Assembly (NCBI GenBank): GCA_046291695.1
Contig: JBKBSO010000011.1
Span: forward strand, 62,001-126,000
Direction of reading: 5' to 3'
Length of the DNA: 64,000 nt
Source: PNNG01 sp046291695
GTDB taxonomy: Bacteria > Bacteroidota > Bacteroidia > UBA7662
The translations under genes and the position numbers were made by a program. Below are positions 15,549-25,624 of the stretch, one piece after another. A model generated the notes under the pieces. The model was not told where the DNA came from. It saw nothing but the letters and a program-made list of their open reading frames with translations, and made no database searches. The stretch's first letter is position 1; every line of letters begins with the position of its first letter.

Positions 15549-16196
15549 ATGAAAAAATTATGGATCTTGGTCGCTGCATCGATTTTTGCAGTTTCTTGTT
15601 CAAACTCGGGCAATAAAGCTGAAAATACTGAGGTAGTTGACGCAATTGACGCTGGTGAATCAGCGGTTTTGCCGGTAAATGAGAGCAAATTAAAATGGAC
15701 CGGCAAAAAACTCACTGGAGAACATTTTGGAACCATTGGAATTACCGATGGCAGTTTGTTTTTTGATGGTGCCAACCTTACTGGAGGAAACTTCGTTATC
15801 GACATGACTACTATTGTCGTAGAAGATCTTGAAGACGAAGAGTATAATAAAAAACTTACGGACCACTTATATTCTGAAGATTTTTTTAATGTAGAAAATC
15901 ACAAAGAAGGTCGTTTTGAAATCACAGGAATTGAGGCCATGGAAATGGCTGATGAAGCTGGTAATACACACCTCATTTCAGGCAACTTAACCATTAAAGG
16001 AATCACCAATGGCATCAAATTCCCGGCGCGTGTAAGCATGAATGATGATGGCGTTAACGCAACGGCCAAGTTTGATATTGACCGTACTTTGTGGGACATC
16101 AAATACCGTTCTGGAAAAATATTTCCAGATATTGGCGACAAAGTGATTTATGATGAAATTGGCATTGAGCTTGAGCTTTCTGCCAATCGTTCATAA
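15549..16196 (+). CDS. YceI family lipoprotein
   Basis: 215 residues. YceI proteins are periplasmic lipocalin-like beta-barrels that bind long isoprenoid or lipid ligands. Seen: lipoprotein signal with SIFAVSC (C17), then SKLKWTGKKLTGEHFGTI, HLYSEDFFNVENHKEGRFEI, GNLTIKGITNGIKFPA and RTLWDIKYRSG, all YceI hallmarks. I chose ATG 15549 because it gives a compact lipoprotein signal; ATG 15531 adds six residues. A Rho-independent terminator follows at 16218. Confidence 0.93.
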   Translation: MKKLWILVAASIFAVSCSNSGNKAENTEVVDAIDAGESAVLPVNESKLKWTGKKLTGEHFGTIGITDGSLFFDGANLTGGNFVIDMTTIVVEDLEDEEYNKKLTDHLYSEDFFNVENHKEGRFEITGIEAMEMADEAGNTHLISGNLTIKGITNGIKFPARVSMNDDGVNATAKFDIDRTLWDIKYRSGKIFPDIGDKVIYDEIGIELELSANRS

Positions 16197-16217
16197 TTCC
16201 AAAGCATTTTTCAAGTT

Positions 16218-16245
16218 AAGCCGGGCAAATTTGTCCGGCTTTTTT
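16218..16245 (+). terminator. Rho-independent terminator after the YceI gene
   Basis: AAGCCGG (16218-16224) pairs with CCGGCTT (16235-16241), with an inner CAAATTTG that can extend the stem, followed by a run of T. It lies 22 nt past the YceI stop. Confidence 0.85.
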
Positions 16246-16291
16246 CATTTCCCTGTAGCGCATTAAGAAATAAGCCATAAATTCGCATGAC

Positions 16292-18895
16292 ATGCGCTTG
16301 GGACTTTCATTGGTATTCTACCTGTTTTTGTTATTCAACATAACTAAAGGGATTGCCCAAAAGGCATATTCGCCCCTGTTAGGTACTTCCATGCTATCTC
16401 CATACGAATACCGAGAACAGCAAATCAAACTATTGGAAGCTTATTGTGATTCGCTGGAAAATGCAGGCATTAGCGACAGCAGCTTTCTTGAACCACTTCT
16501 GGAATTATCGCATAAAAACTCCATAATTAATCCGCTCGGAGGACTTGCACACATTGATAAGGGCATCAAACTGGCCAGCAGAAATGGGTACAATGGATTA
16601 GCCGCACAGTTTTACACGGTAAAAGGAAACATTTTTCGCTACCGAGGCTTCCGCGATATTGCCTTAGAAGCCTATCGTAAAAGTCTGGAACTATTAAAAG
16701 AGGAGGTTCACAGAGACTTGTATGTATTTGCTATAATTGACATCGGCAATTTATATTATGACCAAAAGGATTACCCTGAAGCACTTCGATATTACATTTC
16801 GGCGCTTGATTCAGCCATGAAATTAAACCTTCCTTATGCACAATCAGTAGCACTGAATAACTTAGGCATGGTGTACCGCGAAAAGGAAATGTATGAGCTC
16901 GCGTCCAATTACTTTCTACAAAGTGAGCAGGTAAGACTTCAAAATCATCAGTATGGGCTTTCAGCGCATTCACGCTTATATTTGGTAGGACTGGCTTACC
17001 GTCAGGGAAAGTTTGAAAAGGGGCTCCACATCGTAGCAGATGTAATTGATACCATGAAGCGTTATGCCATGTATTCTGAATTGGTTGACGCCTATATCTC
17101 AAAAGCTAAACTTCTCGCAGCGAGCAAACAAAAGGAAGCCGCATATGAAGCGCTAACCGAAGCCCAATTCATCTTGTTACAGCACCATATGATCAACAAG
17201 ATGGAGGCCTATTACATTGCCAATTTTGAAGTGGCTCAGTTGAATGGCAGGTTTAGCGAAGCTGATGAGTATATCAATAAGTTGATAGCCATCGCTGATG
17301 AGATAGATAATATTTCCGGCAAAATGAAAGCGTACGAGCTGCGCCATCACCTTTATAAAAAGCAAGGAAAACTTTCCGAAGCTTTATCCGCTTTAGAGCA
17401 TTACATCCGCTTAGGTGAACTGATACGCAACCAGGAGGTAGATAGTAAACTGCTGGAGATGGAGGGAAAAATCAAATTCTCTGAAACGGAACGAGAACTT
17501 TTGAAACAGCAAGAAATGCTTATCAAGCAAAAAGACTTGATTAAAGCGCAGCAAACTAAAAGTCAACTATTTATAGTCATCATGGCACTTGGTTTGGCAG
17601 GTAGTTTATTCATAGCATTTTTACTCATTCAATATAAAAATGCGAATGCAGCATTAAGGCAAAGTCAGCGACTTATTCAAGCCAAAACCCAAGAAATTGA
17701 GAGCCGGAATGAAGAGCTTGAACGATCCAAAAAACTAATTGAAAAGCACCTACAAGCTAAAACAGATTTCATGTCGCAAATGAGTCATGAAATAAGAACA
17801 CCCATGAATTCGATATTGGGTCTTACGGAATTGCTATTACACGAGGCGAAAGGAAGTGAAATGCTTGACAAATTACAATCGATTCGTTATTCAGCGGATG
17901 TTTTACTTGTGATTATCAACGACATACTCGACTTAGCCAGTATAGAAGAAGGAAAGGTGATTTTAGAACTAGTTCCTACCGACCTCGAGCGCATCGGCCG
18001 CGAAATCATCAATAACCTTTTACCTATAGCCACACAGAAAGGCATTAGCTTAACCTTTAGCACTGAAGGCCCAATTCCTTTACTGGTATACAGCGACCCT
18101 ACCCGACTTTATCAAATCATCCTGAATTTATGCAGCAATGCCGTAAAGTTCACCGAAGCCGGAGAGGTGCATATGCGCTTTAAACCCCATTATATCAACC
18201 AAAATGAAGTAACGGTTCGGTTCGAAATAAAAGATACCGGAATAGGTATTTCAAAACAAGCAATGCCTCATATCTTTAGCAGCTTTGCCCAGGGAAGTAC
18301 AGAAATACACAGAAAATATGGTGGTACAGGTCTTGGTTTAGCCATTACAAAAAAGTTGGTTGAAATGCTAGGCGGTAGTATAGCTGTTGACTCTCAGATC
18401 GGTAAAGGAAGCACATTCCAATTCGAACTACAATTTAAAATAGTAGAAAAGTCGGCAGTCAGCGAAAAACAATCTGATACAGCTACAAACACCATCTTTG
18501 ATTATGGCCATATGCGGGTGTTGTATGTTGAAGATAACCTCATGAATCAAAAGGTAATGAGCTTGTTATTGAAAAGCTTTAACCTCATTCCGGTGATTGC
18601 CAACAATGGCAAAGAAGCCATTGACATATTAGCCAAGCGTGAATTTGATTTAATACTCATGGACTTTAGAATGCCCATTATGGATGGCTTCGAAACAACA
18701 ACAGCTATTCGCACAGGGCAATCTGGAGTACTTCAACCCAATATACCCATTGTCGGCGTAACTGCCGATGTTTTCGACCATAGTGCTAATAAAGCGCTAG
18801 CCTTAGGCATGCAAGGTATATTAGCAAAGCCTTTGGTAAAAGATAAGCTCATTGATACGTTACGCAAATATGCTCCAAAACAAGCAGCTGTTTAG
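16292..18895 (+). CDS. TPR-containing hybrid histidine kinase
   Basis: 867 residues. Order seen: signal peptide (to about residue 22), a periplasmic array of tetratricopeptide repeats (about 100-380), a single membrane helix (about 425-447), a coiled coil (about 450-490), HisKA with H499 in MSHEIRTPMNS, HATPase_c (LNLCSNAVKFTEAG, DTGIGIS, YGGTGLGLAIT), and a receiver with D791 (LILMDFRMPIMDG) and Lys in LAKPLVKDK. The plan is that of Bacteroidota TPR sensor kinases that pass signals from outside. No HPt or output domain, so it is a second orphan hybrid kinase in this window. TAAATTCG at 16280-16287, one mismatch from the -7 consensus, lies close to the ATG. Its stop overlaps the convergent DUF2461 stop by 4 nt. 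Confidence 0.93.
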   Translation: MRLGLSLVFYLFLLFNITKGIAQKAYSPLLGTSMLSPYEYREQQIKLLEAYCDSLENAGISDSSFLEPLLELSHKNSIINPLGGLAHIDKGIKLASRNGYNGLAAQFYTVKGNIFRYRGFRDIALEAYRKSLELLKEEVHRDLYVFAIIDIGNLYYDQKDYPEALRYYISALDSAMKLNLPYAQSVALNNLGMVYREKEMYELASNYFLQSEQVRLQNHQYGLSAHSRLYLVGLAYRQGKFEKGLHIVADVIDTMKRYAMYSELVDAYISKAKLLAASKQKEAAYEALTEAQFILLQHHMINKMEAYYIANFEVAQLNGRFSEADEYINKLIAIADEIDNISGKMKAYELRHHLYKKQGKLSEALSALEHYIRLGELIRNQEVDSKLLEMEGKIKFSETERELLKQQEMLIKQKDLIKAQQTKSQLFIVIMALGLAGSLFIAFLLIQYKNANAALRQSQRLIQAKTQEIESRNEELERSKKLIEKHLQAKTDFMSQMSHEIRTPMNSILGLTELLLHEAKGSEMLDKLQSIRYSADVLLVIINDILDLASIEEGKVILELVPTDLERIGREIINNLLPIATQKGISLTFSTEGPIPLLVYSDPTRLYQIILNLCSNAVKFTEAGEVHMRFKPHYINQNEVTVRFEIKDTGIGISKQAMPHIFSSFAQGSTEIHRKYGGTGLGLAITKKLVEMLGGSIAVDSQIGKGSTFQFELQFKIVEKSAVSEKQSDTATNTIFDYGHMRVLYVEDNLMNQKVMSLLLKSFNLIPVIANNGKEAIDILAKREFDLILMDFRMPIMDGFETTTAIRTGQSGVLQPNIPIVGVTADVFDHSANKALALGMQGILAKPLVKDKLIDTLRKYAPKQAAV

Positions 18896-19563
18896 TTTCC
18901 TTGATCAAAAACCCTGTTCAAAAAATTAACAAAGGGTTTTAAATCCCGAACTGCGTGGGTAAAGTCTGCAATAATATCCTTTGGATCTTTGATACCGGAT
19001 AATTCAAAAGGCCTCGTAAATACAAAACTCTTAAGCTTGATCCATTCTATGGCCGGATTATTAGCTTCATATCCCTTAGGTGGCCTACTCAAGCGCTCAC
19101 CTTCTAATCTGTAGCCCCTTGAGTCAAGATCGGTGCATATCAATGAGAATGCCTCCACGTCATAATCAATTTCCTGCCTGATGCTTTTTAACAAAGTAGC
19201 TTCCGGCATCCACACACCAGCCGCCAAAAAAGAATTGCCTGGCTGAAAATGAAAATAATAACCCGCACCAGGAAATTTTTTACCGCCTTTACTTAAGTAG
19301 GCCGAAAAGTTATTCTTATACGGCGCCTTATTCTGAGAAAATCGCACATCACGATTGATACGAAAAATGCAATTTTTACCCTCCTGACCAGCTAAATCTT
19401 CATCTAGCAAAACAACCGATGCCAATAATTCATCCACAAAGCGAATGAAATCACCTCGAATGCCCTGATATAGCTGACGATGTTCATCAAACCACAATTT
19501 ATGATTATTGGCCGAAAGCTCATTTAAAAACAGCTCAAGTCTAGGAAATAAGTCCGGTTTCAT
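18892..19563 (-). CDS. DUF2461 family protein
   Basis: 223 residues. Seen: FLNELSANNHKLWFDEHR at the N-terminus, then FRINRDVRFSQNKAPYKNNF, GYYFHFQPGNSFLAAGVW and PKGYEANNPAIEWIKLK, the pattern of TIGR02453/DUF2461. No biochemical function is established for this family to my knowledge. Its ATG overlaps the riboflavin synthase stop by 4 nt (ATGA), so it is expressed from the same message. Confidence 0.9.
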   Translation of the reverse strand: MKPDLFPRLELFLNELSANNHKLWFDEHRQLYQGIRGDFIRFVDELLASVVLLDEDLAGQEGKNCIFRINRDVRFSQNKAPYKNNFSAYLSKGGKKFPGAGYYFHFQPGNSFLAAGVWMPEATLLKSIRQEIDYDVEAFSLICTDLDSRGYRLEGERLSRPPKGYEANNPAIEWIKLKSFVFTRPFELSGIKDPKDIIADFTHAVRDLKPFVNFLNRVFDQGN

Positions 19564-20150
19564 TGGCGCAATTCCATCATCCGTTGAACATATTTACCAA
19601 GGATATCAAATTCAATATTCACCACATCACCCTGGCGAATGTCTTTCATGTTTGTATGCTCGTAGGTATAAGGGATTATGGCGACTGCAAATGCTTCAGC
19701 CGAAGCATCAACCACGGTTAATGAAATCCCATTTACACAAATAGACCCCTTTTCTACTACCATATTTCCCGCTTTTGCATCAAAACAAAAACGAAACCGC
19801 CAGCTTCCACCTTCTTCTATTACACTTTCACAAATGGCTGTTTGATCAACATGTCCTTGAACAATGTGTCCATCGAAGCGGCCATTTGCGGGCATACAAC
19901 GTTCCAGATTGACCCTCCCTCCTTCGTGCCATTCCCCTAAATTAGTTTTTAACAAAGTTTCAGCTATAGCCGTTACTGAATGAGCACCTTGAGATAAACC
20001 CACCACCGTTAAACATACCCCATTGTGAGCCACACTCTGATCAATCTTGAGCTCATCAGAAATTGGTGATGATATGGTGAAATGTATGTTTTGCTGCTCT
20101 TTCTTTATGCTGGTAATCGTGCCAAGGGCTTCAATAATTCCTGTAAACAT
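19560..20150 (-). CDS. ribE: Riboflavin synthase (alpha subunit type)
   Basis: 196 residues. Converts two molecules of 6,7-dimethyl-8-ribityllumazine to riboflavin and a pyrimidine. Two lumazine-binding repeats are visible: MFTGIIEALGTI with HNGVCLTV and VNLERCMPANGR in the first, and GHIVQGHVDQTA with VNGISLTV and YTYEHTNMKD in the second. Length is normal. Only 9 nt separate it from the T9SS protein gene upstream, so it may share that promoter; no FMN riboswitch is seen in the gap. The gene symbol varies between organisms (ribE or ribC). Confidence 0.95.
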   Translation of the reverse strand: MFTGIIEALGTITSIKKEQQNIHFTISSPISDELKIDQSVAHNGVCLTVVGLSQGAHSVTAIAETLLKTNLGEWHEGGRVNLERCMPANGRFDGHIVQGHVDQTAICESVIEEGGSWRFRFCFDAKAGNMVVEKGSICVNGISLTVVDASAEAFAVAIIPYTYEHTNMKDIRQGDVVNIEFDILGKYVQRMMELRQ

Positions 20151-20159
20151 TCAAGCTAA

Positions 20160-22799
20160 TTAACGTCGTAAAGATACAACACCACTGCGGTCGACCTGTT
20201 TAGTCCCCTCAAGTGTTCTAAAATTGATTTTGATGCGGTAATAATATGTACCGCTTTCAAGATCTTGTCCAATCCTGTTTTTGCCATCCCAATTTATCTG
20301 CGGATCTACGGTTCTAAATACCTCTTGCCCCCATCTATTAAGTATGATAATATCGATGCTCTCTACAAACCGCCAGCCTGGCAAAGGCCCAAACAAGTCA
20401 TTAATCCCATCACCATTGGGGGTAAATACATTGGGAAGCTCATATAAATTACAATTATCCACACAAACTTCATTGCTGAAGTCACTTTCATTTAAGCTCG
20501 AATCTACAGCAGTTAACACATAACACCCAGCCACCGAAAGTGTAAGGTTGTCGTGTAGGTAATTTTTATCGGCACTGGCGGGCAAAGAATCTAATAAGGT
20601 GTAAGCCGACTGATTATCTGGCCTGAAATAAACCCTCCACTTCAACAAGTCTTCGGCACAAAACTGCTGCTGCACCCAGCTTAATTCGTTTTTAAACAAA
20701 TCACAATCCGATATCACACTCAATTGCGGGGGGCATGGCGGAATGGTATCCGTAGGCATTTTGCATTTAATTTGAGAATCATTGACTATAGAATCAGGCA
20801 ATAATACGTTCGCAAAGCTTCCAAAGCTCGTTACATAATAGCAATACGTTCGACCATTAACCAAGCCGGTATCCCGATAAAAAGGCTCCAAGCTACCACC
20901 TAATAGTTGAAACTGTCCGAAATCATTCTCTTTGTACACATAAAATGAGTCGTTCAACCAATTGGTATTCCAGTCCCAACGTAGCAATAACTCACTATCA
21001 AAACTCACAATATCGAGGAAGACCGATGACGAAGGCGTGCCTTTTCCAACCTCTGTATTTCCCAATGCATCAAAGGACATCCGGTAGGTGTATGGAAACG
21101 CTCTCGTATTCAAATTGTCGTCTTCAAAAAGGCTATCCGCTAATAGCGCTGCAAAAGAATTATAATTCCGAGTTCCAATCTGAGCGGGGTTCGCTCCTAT
21201 TGCTTCACCTTGAGCCCTAAAAAAGCGATAACGGTAAGGTGCGGGGAATTGCACCGTGTCCAACTCTACAGGGCCTTCCCATTGGAGCAACATTTTACCA
21301 TCTGTATCGCCGGTGTTGGTTACTGACACCTTCGTTAACAAGGGCAAATCGCGCAATACGATTTCACATACCTCATCTGAACTTATACTTTCAACACCAC
21401 CGAGTGGATTAAAAGCAAACTCACTAAAAAAGGCAGTAACACGATAACAAAACTCCTCACCAGCTGGTAATCCCATGCCATTATTATCATCGATATAAGT
21501 AGTCCTCATCCTGCCCATCAACGTATCAATGAGTACATACCCACTTGAGGCTGGCACACCGGTTTGACAGGTATCTAAAGGAAAGGGGCCAGATCCTTGC
21601 TTGCGATAAATTTTATATCCCAAGGCATTGTCGCAAGTATGCGGATCAAAACTAACGGCAATCCTCCCTCCGCTTGAATTGGCCTGTATATTTTCTACGG
21701 GAGGAGGAATAATCCGAATGTTCCATACCTTATAGGCAGATAAAGGTGGATTTCCATTATCTTCTGCTTTAAACACCATCTGGTAAGGATCTCTCCGAAT
21801 GTGACTACAATTGGTTTGCCAGCTAAAAGCTGAGTTCACTACGGTTTGTGAGCTCACATCTACAAATGTCGCCGGGCCATTGGTGGTAATTCCCCGGGCA
21901 GGTGAAAGTGGCGCGCCAACTCCCTTAAGGCTCACAACCTGCCCATCACTGTCGGTAGCAGTAATCATGGCGGTTAACAAGGTACCAGCTATGATGCAAG
22001 TATCTTCGGGTACGATAATTTCGGGAGGTCTATTCGAACAAGCGCCAATAGTAACCTGAAAATCGCGAATGATACTCCCTATCTGAACGCCATTTCGCCA
22101 TTCACGTATAATAACGGCAAAGTTATAAATACCGGGCTGGGTTGGCACATTCCAAATAAAATCACCCGAAAAACTATTTACCTGCAAAATCGGAAATGGA
22201 GCAGGATAAAAAAAGGAACTGATGGGTAAGCCATCCTCCCCCCTACATGGGGTAAGCTCAAAACTCAACGAATCTCCATCGGGGTCAACAGCTCCGGGAT
22301 TATGAACAAACAGGCGGTTTACACAGCCATTATCGATGGGCGGAAAATTTAGAACAGGAGAGCTATTGGGGCCTAAAAATGGATTGATGGTTAGCTGGGT
22401 CTCAATATAAAATGGCAAATTGATTGAACTGAGAATGTTATTAATGCCTCCTATCCGATTAGGGTCTTGCACAGAAATGGTATAAGTTCCAGGTCCTGGA
22501 AATGTATGGGTTGTGATGTAGATATTCCGAACGATGTCATTTCCAACAAAAACACGGCTCAATCTATTCACGGTGTCTCGTCGAACCGGGTTGCCATAAT
22601 TGAATGAAACCGGCAAGCTTGGCCTGTCAGCGGCAAACTGGTCCTTGGTGTAGGTAGTTACCGTAATTTCATAGGTAAGGTTGTTAAGGTGTCTGAAGGT
22701 GATTTCGCCCCCACGGTTGTGCGTGGCCCCTGCCCTACCGAGGGATAGGAACAAAAGAGCGACGAACGTAACTAAGAAAAACCTTAACAACTTGATCAT
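20160..22799 (-). CDS. T9SS type B (gliding-motility-associated C-terminal) secreted protein
   Basis: About 879 residues. Start chosen at ATG 22799 (MIKLLRFFLVTF), which gives a clean signal peptide ending near GRAGATH; TTG 22811 is less likely. The body is beta-rich with repeated Ig/fibronectin-like segments (FDPHTCDNALGYKIYRK; LLRWDWNTNWLNDSFYVYK). The C-terminus is the type B sorting domain: LPNVFTPNGDGINDLF, IIILNRWGQEVF, WDGKN and ESGTYYYRIKI, which targets export through the type IX system. The role is unknown; such proteins are surface adhesins or polymers. It lies directly upstream of ribE. Confidence 0.9.
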   Translation of the reverse strand: MIKLLRFFLVTFVALLFLSLGRAGATHNRGGEITFRHLNNLTYEITVTTYTKDQFAADRPSLPVSFNYGNPVRRDTVNRLSRVFVGNDIVRNIYITTHTFPGPGTYTISVQDPNRIGGINNILSSINLPFYIETQLTINPFLGPNSSPVLNFPPIDNGCVNRLFVHNPGAVDPDGDSLSFELTPCRGEDGLPISSFFYPAPFPILQVNSFSGDFIWNVPTQPGIYNFAVIIREWRNGVQIGSIIRDFQVTIGACSNRPPEIIVPEDTCIIAGTLLTAMITATDSDGQVVSLKGVGAPLSPARGITTNGPATFVDVSSQTVVNSAFSWQTNCSHIRRDPYQMVFKAEDNGNPPLSAYKVWNIRIIPPPVENIQANSSGGRIAVSFDPHTCDNALGYKIYRKQGSGPFPLDTCQTGVPASSGYVLIDTLMGRMRTTYIDDNNGMGLPAGEEFCYRVTAFFSEFAFNPLGGVESISSDEVCEIVLRDLPLLTKVSVTNTGDTDGKMLLQWEGPVELDTVQFPAPYRYRFFRAQGEAIGANPAQIGTRNYNSFAALLADSLFEDDNLNTRAFPYTYRMSFDALGNTEVGKGTPSSSVFLDIVSFDSELLLRWDWNTNWLNDSFYVYKENDFGQFQLLGGSLEPFYRDTGLVNGRTYCYYVTSFGSFANVLLPDSIVNDSQIKCKMPTDTIPPCPPQLSVISDCDLFKNELSWVQQQFCAEDLLKWRVYFRPDNQSAYTLLDSLPASADKNYLHDNLTLSVAGCYVLTAVDSSLNESDFSNEVCVDNCNLYELPNVFTPNGDGINDLFGPLPGWRFVESIDIIILNRWGQEVFRTVDPQINWDGKNRIGQDLESGTYYYRIKINFRTLEGTKQVDRSGVVSLRR

Positions 22800-22861
22800 G
22801 CCTATTAACAATGCTAAACAACACTGAATTGTTGCAATTTAAGTGAAATTTAATCATAAAA

Positions 22862-22889
22862 AAATCCGGCTGCAAGCACAACCGGATTT
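22862..22889 (-). terminator. Rho-independent terminator after sdhB
   Basis: AAATCCGG (22862-22869) pairs with CCGGATTT (22882-22889); on the minus strand the stem is followed by a T-run (complement of 22858-22864). It lies 20 nt beyond the sdhB stop, ending the sdhCAB message before the T9SS gene. Confidence 0.85.
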
Positions 22890-22908
22890 CTTCACATAAA
22901 TATGACAA

Positions 22909-23673
22909 TCAATTGCCCGGGGAAAGCATAGCGCCAAAATACTCCCGATTCATACGGGCAATATTCGTGATGCTGATTCCTTTCGGACATTCAGCTTCAC
23001 AAGCACCGGTATTTGTGCAATTGCCGAAGCCGAGTTCGTCCATCTTAGCCACCATTTTATTCACCCGCTCTTTGCGTTCTGGCTGTCCTTGTGGTAAAAG
23101 TGTGAATTGCGAAACTTTTGCAGACACAAACAACATAGCAGAAGCATTTTTGCATGCTGCTACACATGCACCACAACCAATGCAAGCTGCAGCATTAAAG
23201 GCTTCATCCGCGTTTTCCTTTGGAATTGGCATGGCATTACCATCTGGAGCATTACCGGTATTTACCGATACATAGCCACCCGCTTGCTGGATTTTATCGA
23301 AGGCCGAACGATCGACCACCAGGTCTTTGATCACCGGAAAAGGTGTGGCTCTCCAAGGTTCGATGGTAATGGTTTCGCCATCTTCGAAATGACGCATGTG
23401 CAACTGACAGGTGGTTGTACCGCGTTGTGGGCCATGCGCACGTCCGTTGATGTACATGCTGCACATCCCGCAAATGCCTTCACGACAATCGTGATCGAAG
23501 GCAACAGGATCTTTACCCGTAGTAATCAGCTCTTCGTTCAAAATATCCATCATTTCGAGGAATGATGCATGGGTTGAAACGTCCTTCAACTTATAAGTTT
23601 CGAACTTGCCCTTGATTTTATCACCTTGCTGACGCCACACTTTGAGCGTCAGATTTAAACTTTCCTTACTCAT
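22909..23673 (-). CDS. sdhB: Succinate dehydrogenase/fumarate reductase iron-sulfur subunit
   Basis: 254 residues. Carries electrons from the flavoprotein to the quinone site at the inner membrane. All three cluster motifs are present: [2Fe-2S] CREGICGMC plus a later Cys in TTTC, [4Fe-4S] CIGCGACVAAC, and the [3Fe-4S]-type CTNTGACEAECPKG. Last gene of sdhC-sdhA-sdhB, starting 1 nt after the sdhA stop. With a single five-helix SdhC and no SdhD this is the type B (menaquinone, dihaem) complex; which direction it runs in vivo is not visible. Confidence 0.96.
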   Translation of the reverse strand: MSKESLNLTLKVWRQQGDKIKGKFETYKLKDVSTHASFLEMMDILNEELITTGKDPVAFDHDCREGICGMCSMYINGRAHGPQRGTTTCQLHMRHFEDGETITIEPWRATPFPVIKDLVVDRSAFDKIQQAGGYVSVNTGNAPDGNAMPIPKENADEAFNAAACIGCGACVAACKNASAMLFVSAKVSQFTLLPQGQPERKERVNKMVAKMDELGFGNCTNTGACEAECPKGISITNIARMNREYFGAMLSPGN

Positions 23674-23674
23674 C

Positions 23675-25612
23675 TTATTTGTAACTTCTTTGTGTGAGTT
23701 TAACTACTTCAAATTCGAGGTTTTCCTTGTGGAGCACCGGCTCTGAATCAACACCGGTAAATTCCCATGCCGAAACGTAAGCGAAGTTTTCGTCGTCGCG
23801 CATGGCTTCACCTTCTTCGGTCTGGCTTTCGAGGCGGAAGTGTCCGCCGCAGCTTTCATTGCGGTTTAAAGCATCGCGTACCATCAATTCGCCCAATTCG
23901 ATGAAATCCGCTACACGCATGGCTTTGTCGAGCTCGGGGTTGAACTCGCCCACATTGCCAGTTACGCGCAAATCGCTCCAGAATTCCTTGCGAAGATCCT
24001 GAATAAGACCAATGGCCTTCTTCAAACCTTCTTCCTGACGAGCCATGCCACAATATTCCCACATGATTTTGCCTAAGCGACGGTGGAAACTTTCGGGCGA
24101 TTGCTTGCCGCCAATGCTCACAAACTGCTTGTAGCGATCGGCTACTTCCTTTTCAGCCTGTTCGAAAGCTGGATGCTTGGTATCGATGCTGGCGGTGCGG
24201 ATTTCATCGGCCAAATAATCGCCAATGGTGTAAGGCAATACAAAGTATCCGTCGGCCAGGCCTTGCATGAGGGCCGAAGCTCCCAAACGGTTGGCACCGT
24301 GGTCAGAGAAATTGGCTTCGCCAATGGCGTACAAACCAGGAACGGTGGTCATGAGGTTGTAATCAACCCAAATGCCGCCCATGGTATAGTGCACCGCAGG
24401 ATAAATCTTCATGGGGGTGCTGTAAGGATCGTCGCCTGTGATCTTCTCGTACATTTCGAAAAGGTTGCCGTAGCGCGCACTAATCACATCTTTGCCTAAG
24501 CGGTTGATGGCATCGCGGAAATCGAGGAACACAGCCAAACCAGTAGGGTTCACACCACGTCCTTCGTCGCACACATCCTTGGCCGCACGTGAAGCCACGT
24601 CGCGGGGAACGAGGTTACCGAAAGCTGGATATTTACGCTCGAGGTAATAATCGCGCGCATCTTCAGCAATGTCTTCAGCTGTTTTTTTACCCTTTTGAAT
24701 GGCCTCGGCATCGGCTTTGGTTTTGGGCACCCATACCCTACCGTCGTTACGCAACGATTCCGACATCAGGGTGAGTTTCGACTGGTACTCGCCCGATTGC
24801 GGCAAACAGGTGGGGTGAATTTGCGTGAAGCAAGGATTGCCGAAGAAAGCGCCTTTTTTGTGGGCTTTCCAGGCAGCGGTTACGTTCGAGCCCATGGCGT
24901 TGGTCGACAAATAGAATACGTTGCCGTAACCTCCACTGGCCAAAACCACCGCATGTGCACCGTGGCGCTCCAGCTCGCCAGTAACTAAGTTACGGGCAAT
25001 GATGCCGCGGGCTTTGCCATCAATAAGCACAACTTCCACCATTTCGTGGCGGTTAAACATCTCTACCTGACCTTTTTCAATTTGACGGTTGAGGGACGAA
25101 TAAGCGCCTAATAACAGCTGCTGTCCGGTTTGGCCACGCGCATAAAAGGTACGCGACACCTGGGTACCACCAAACGAACGATTGTCGAGCAACCCACCAT
25201 AATCGCGGGCAAAGGGTACACCTTGCGCCACGCACTGGTCGATGATGCTGGCACTCACTTCTGCCAAGCGGTATACGTTGGCTTCGCGCGCACGATAGTC
25301 ACCACCTTTTACGGTATCGTAAAACAAGCGGTAGGTGCTGTCGCCATCGTTCTGATAGTTCTTAGCAGCGTTAATGCCGCCCTGCGCAGCAATAGAGTGC
25401 GCACGGCGTGGGCTATCCTGAAAGCAGAATGCCTTCACTTTGTAGCCCAATTCGGCCAGTGAGGCAGCTGCAGAGGCACCGGCCAAACCGGTTCCAATCA
25501 CAATTACATCTAATTTCCTTTTGTTGGCCGGGCTCACCAAACGGACGGTTGAGCGGTACTTCGACCACTTTTCATTAATAGGACCCGAAGGTATTTTGGA
25601 GTCGAGCTTCAT
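23675..25612 (-). CDS. sdhA: Succinate dehydrogenase/fumarate reductase flavoprotein subunit
   Basis: 645 residues. Oxidises succinate to fumarate with covalently bound FAD. Seen: the dinucleotide-binding motif VIVIGTGLAGASAA, the FAD-attachment region RRAHSIAAQGGINA with its His, QIHPTCLP with substrate-site residues, the catalytic region VPRDVASRAA, YTMGGIWVDY and EANFSDHGANRLGASALMQG. The sequence is noticeably richer in GC than its neighbours, as is common for highly expressed genes. It lies between sdhC (12 nt gap) and sdhB. Confidence 0.97.
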   Translation of the reverse strand: MKLDSKIPSGPINEKWSKYRSTVRLVSPANKRKLDVIVIGTGLAGASAAASLAELGYKVKAFCFQDSPRRAHSIAAQGGINAAKNYQNDGDSTYRLFYDTVKGGDYRAREANVYRLAEVSASIIDQCVAQGVPFARDYGGLLDNRSFGGTQVSRTFYARGQTGQQLLLGAYSSLNRQIEKGQVEMFNRHEMVEVVLIDGKARGIIARNLVTGELERHGAHAVVLASGGYGNVFYLSTNAMGSNVTAAWKAHKKGAFFGNPCFTQIHPTCLPQSGEYQSKLTLMSESLRNDGRVWVPKTKADAEAIQKGKKTAEDIAEDARDYYLERKYPAFGNLVPRDVASRAAKDVCDEGRGVNPTGLAVFLDFRDAINRLGKDVISARYGNLFEMYEKITGDDPYSTPMKIYPAVHYTMGGIWVDYNLMTTVPGLYAIGEANFSDHGANRLGASALMQGLADGYFVLPYTIGDYLADEIRTASIDTKHPAFEQAEKEVADRYKQFVSIGGKQSPESFHRRLGKIMWEYCGMARQEEGLKKAIGLIQDLRKEFWSDLRVTGNVGEFNPELDKAMRVADFIELGELMVRDALNRNESCGGHFRLESQTEEGEAMRDDENFAYVSAWEFTGVDSEPVLHKENLEFEVVKLTQRSYK

Positions 25613-25624
25613 ACGTTCTCTCTT

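Noticed and set aside
20151..20159. FMN riboswitch ahead of riboflavin synthase
   Set aside because: Only 9 nt separate it from the upstream gene, so there is no room.
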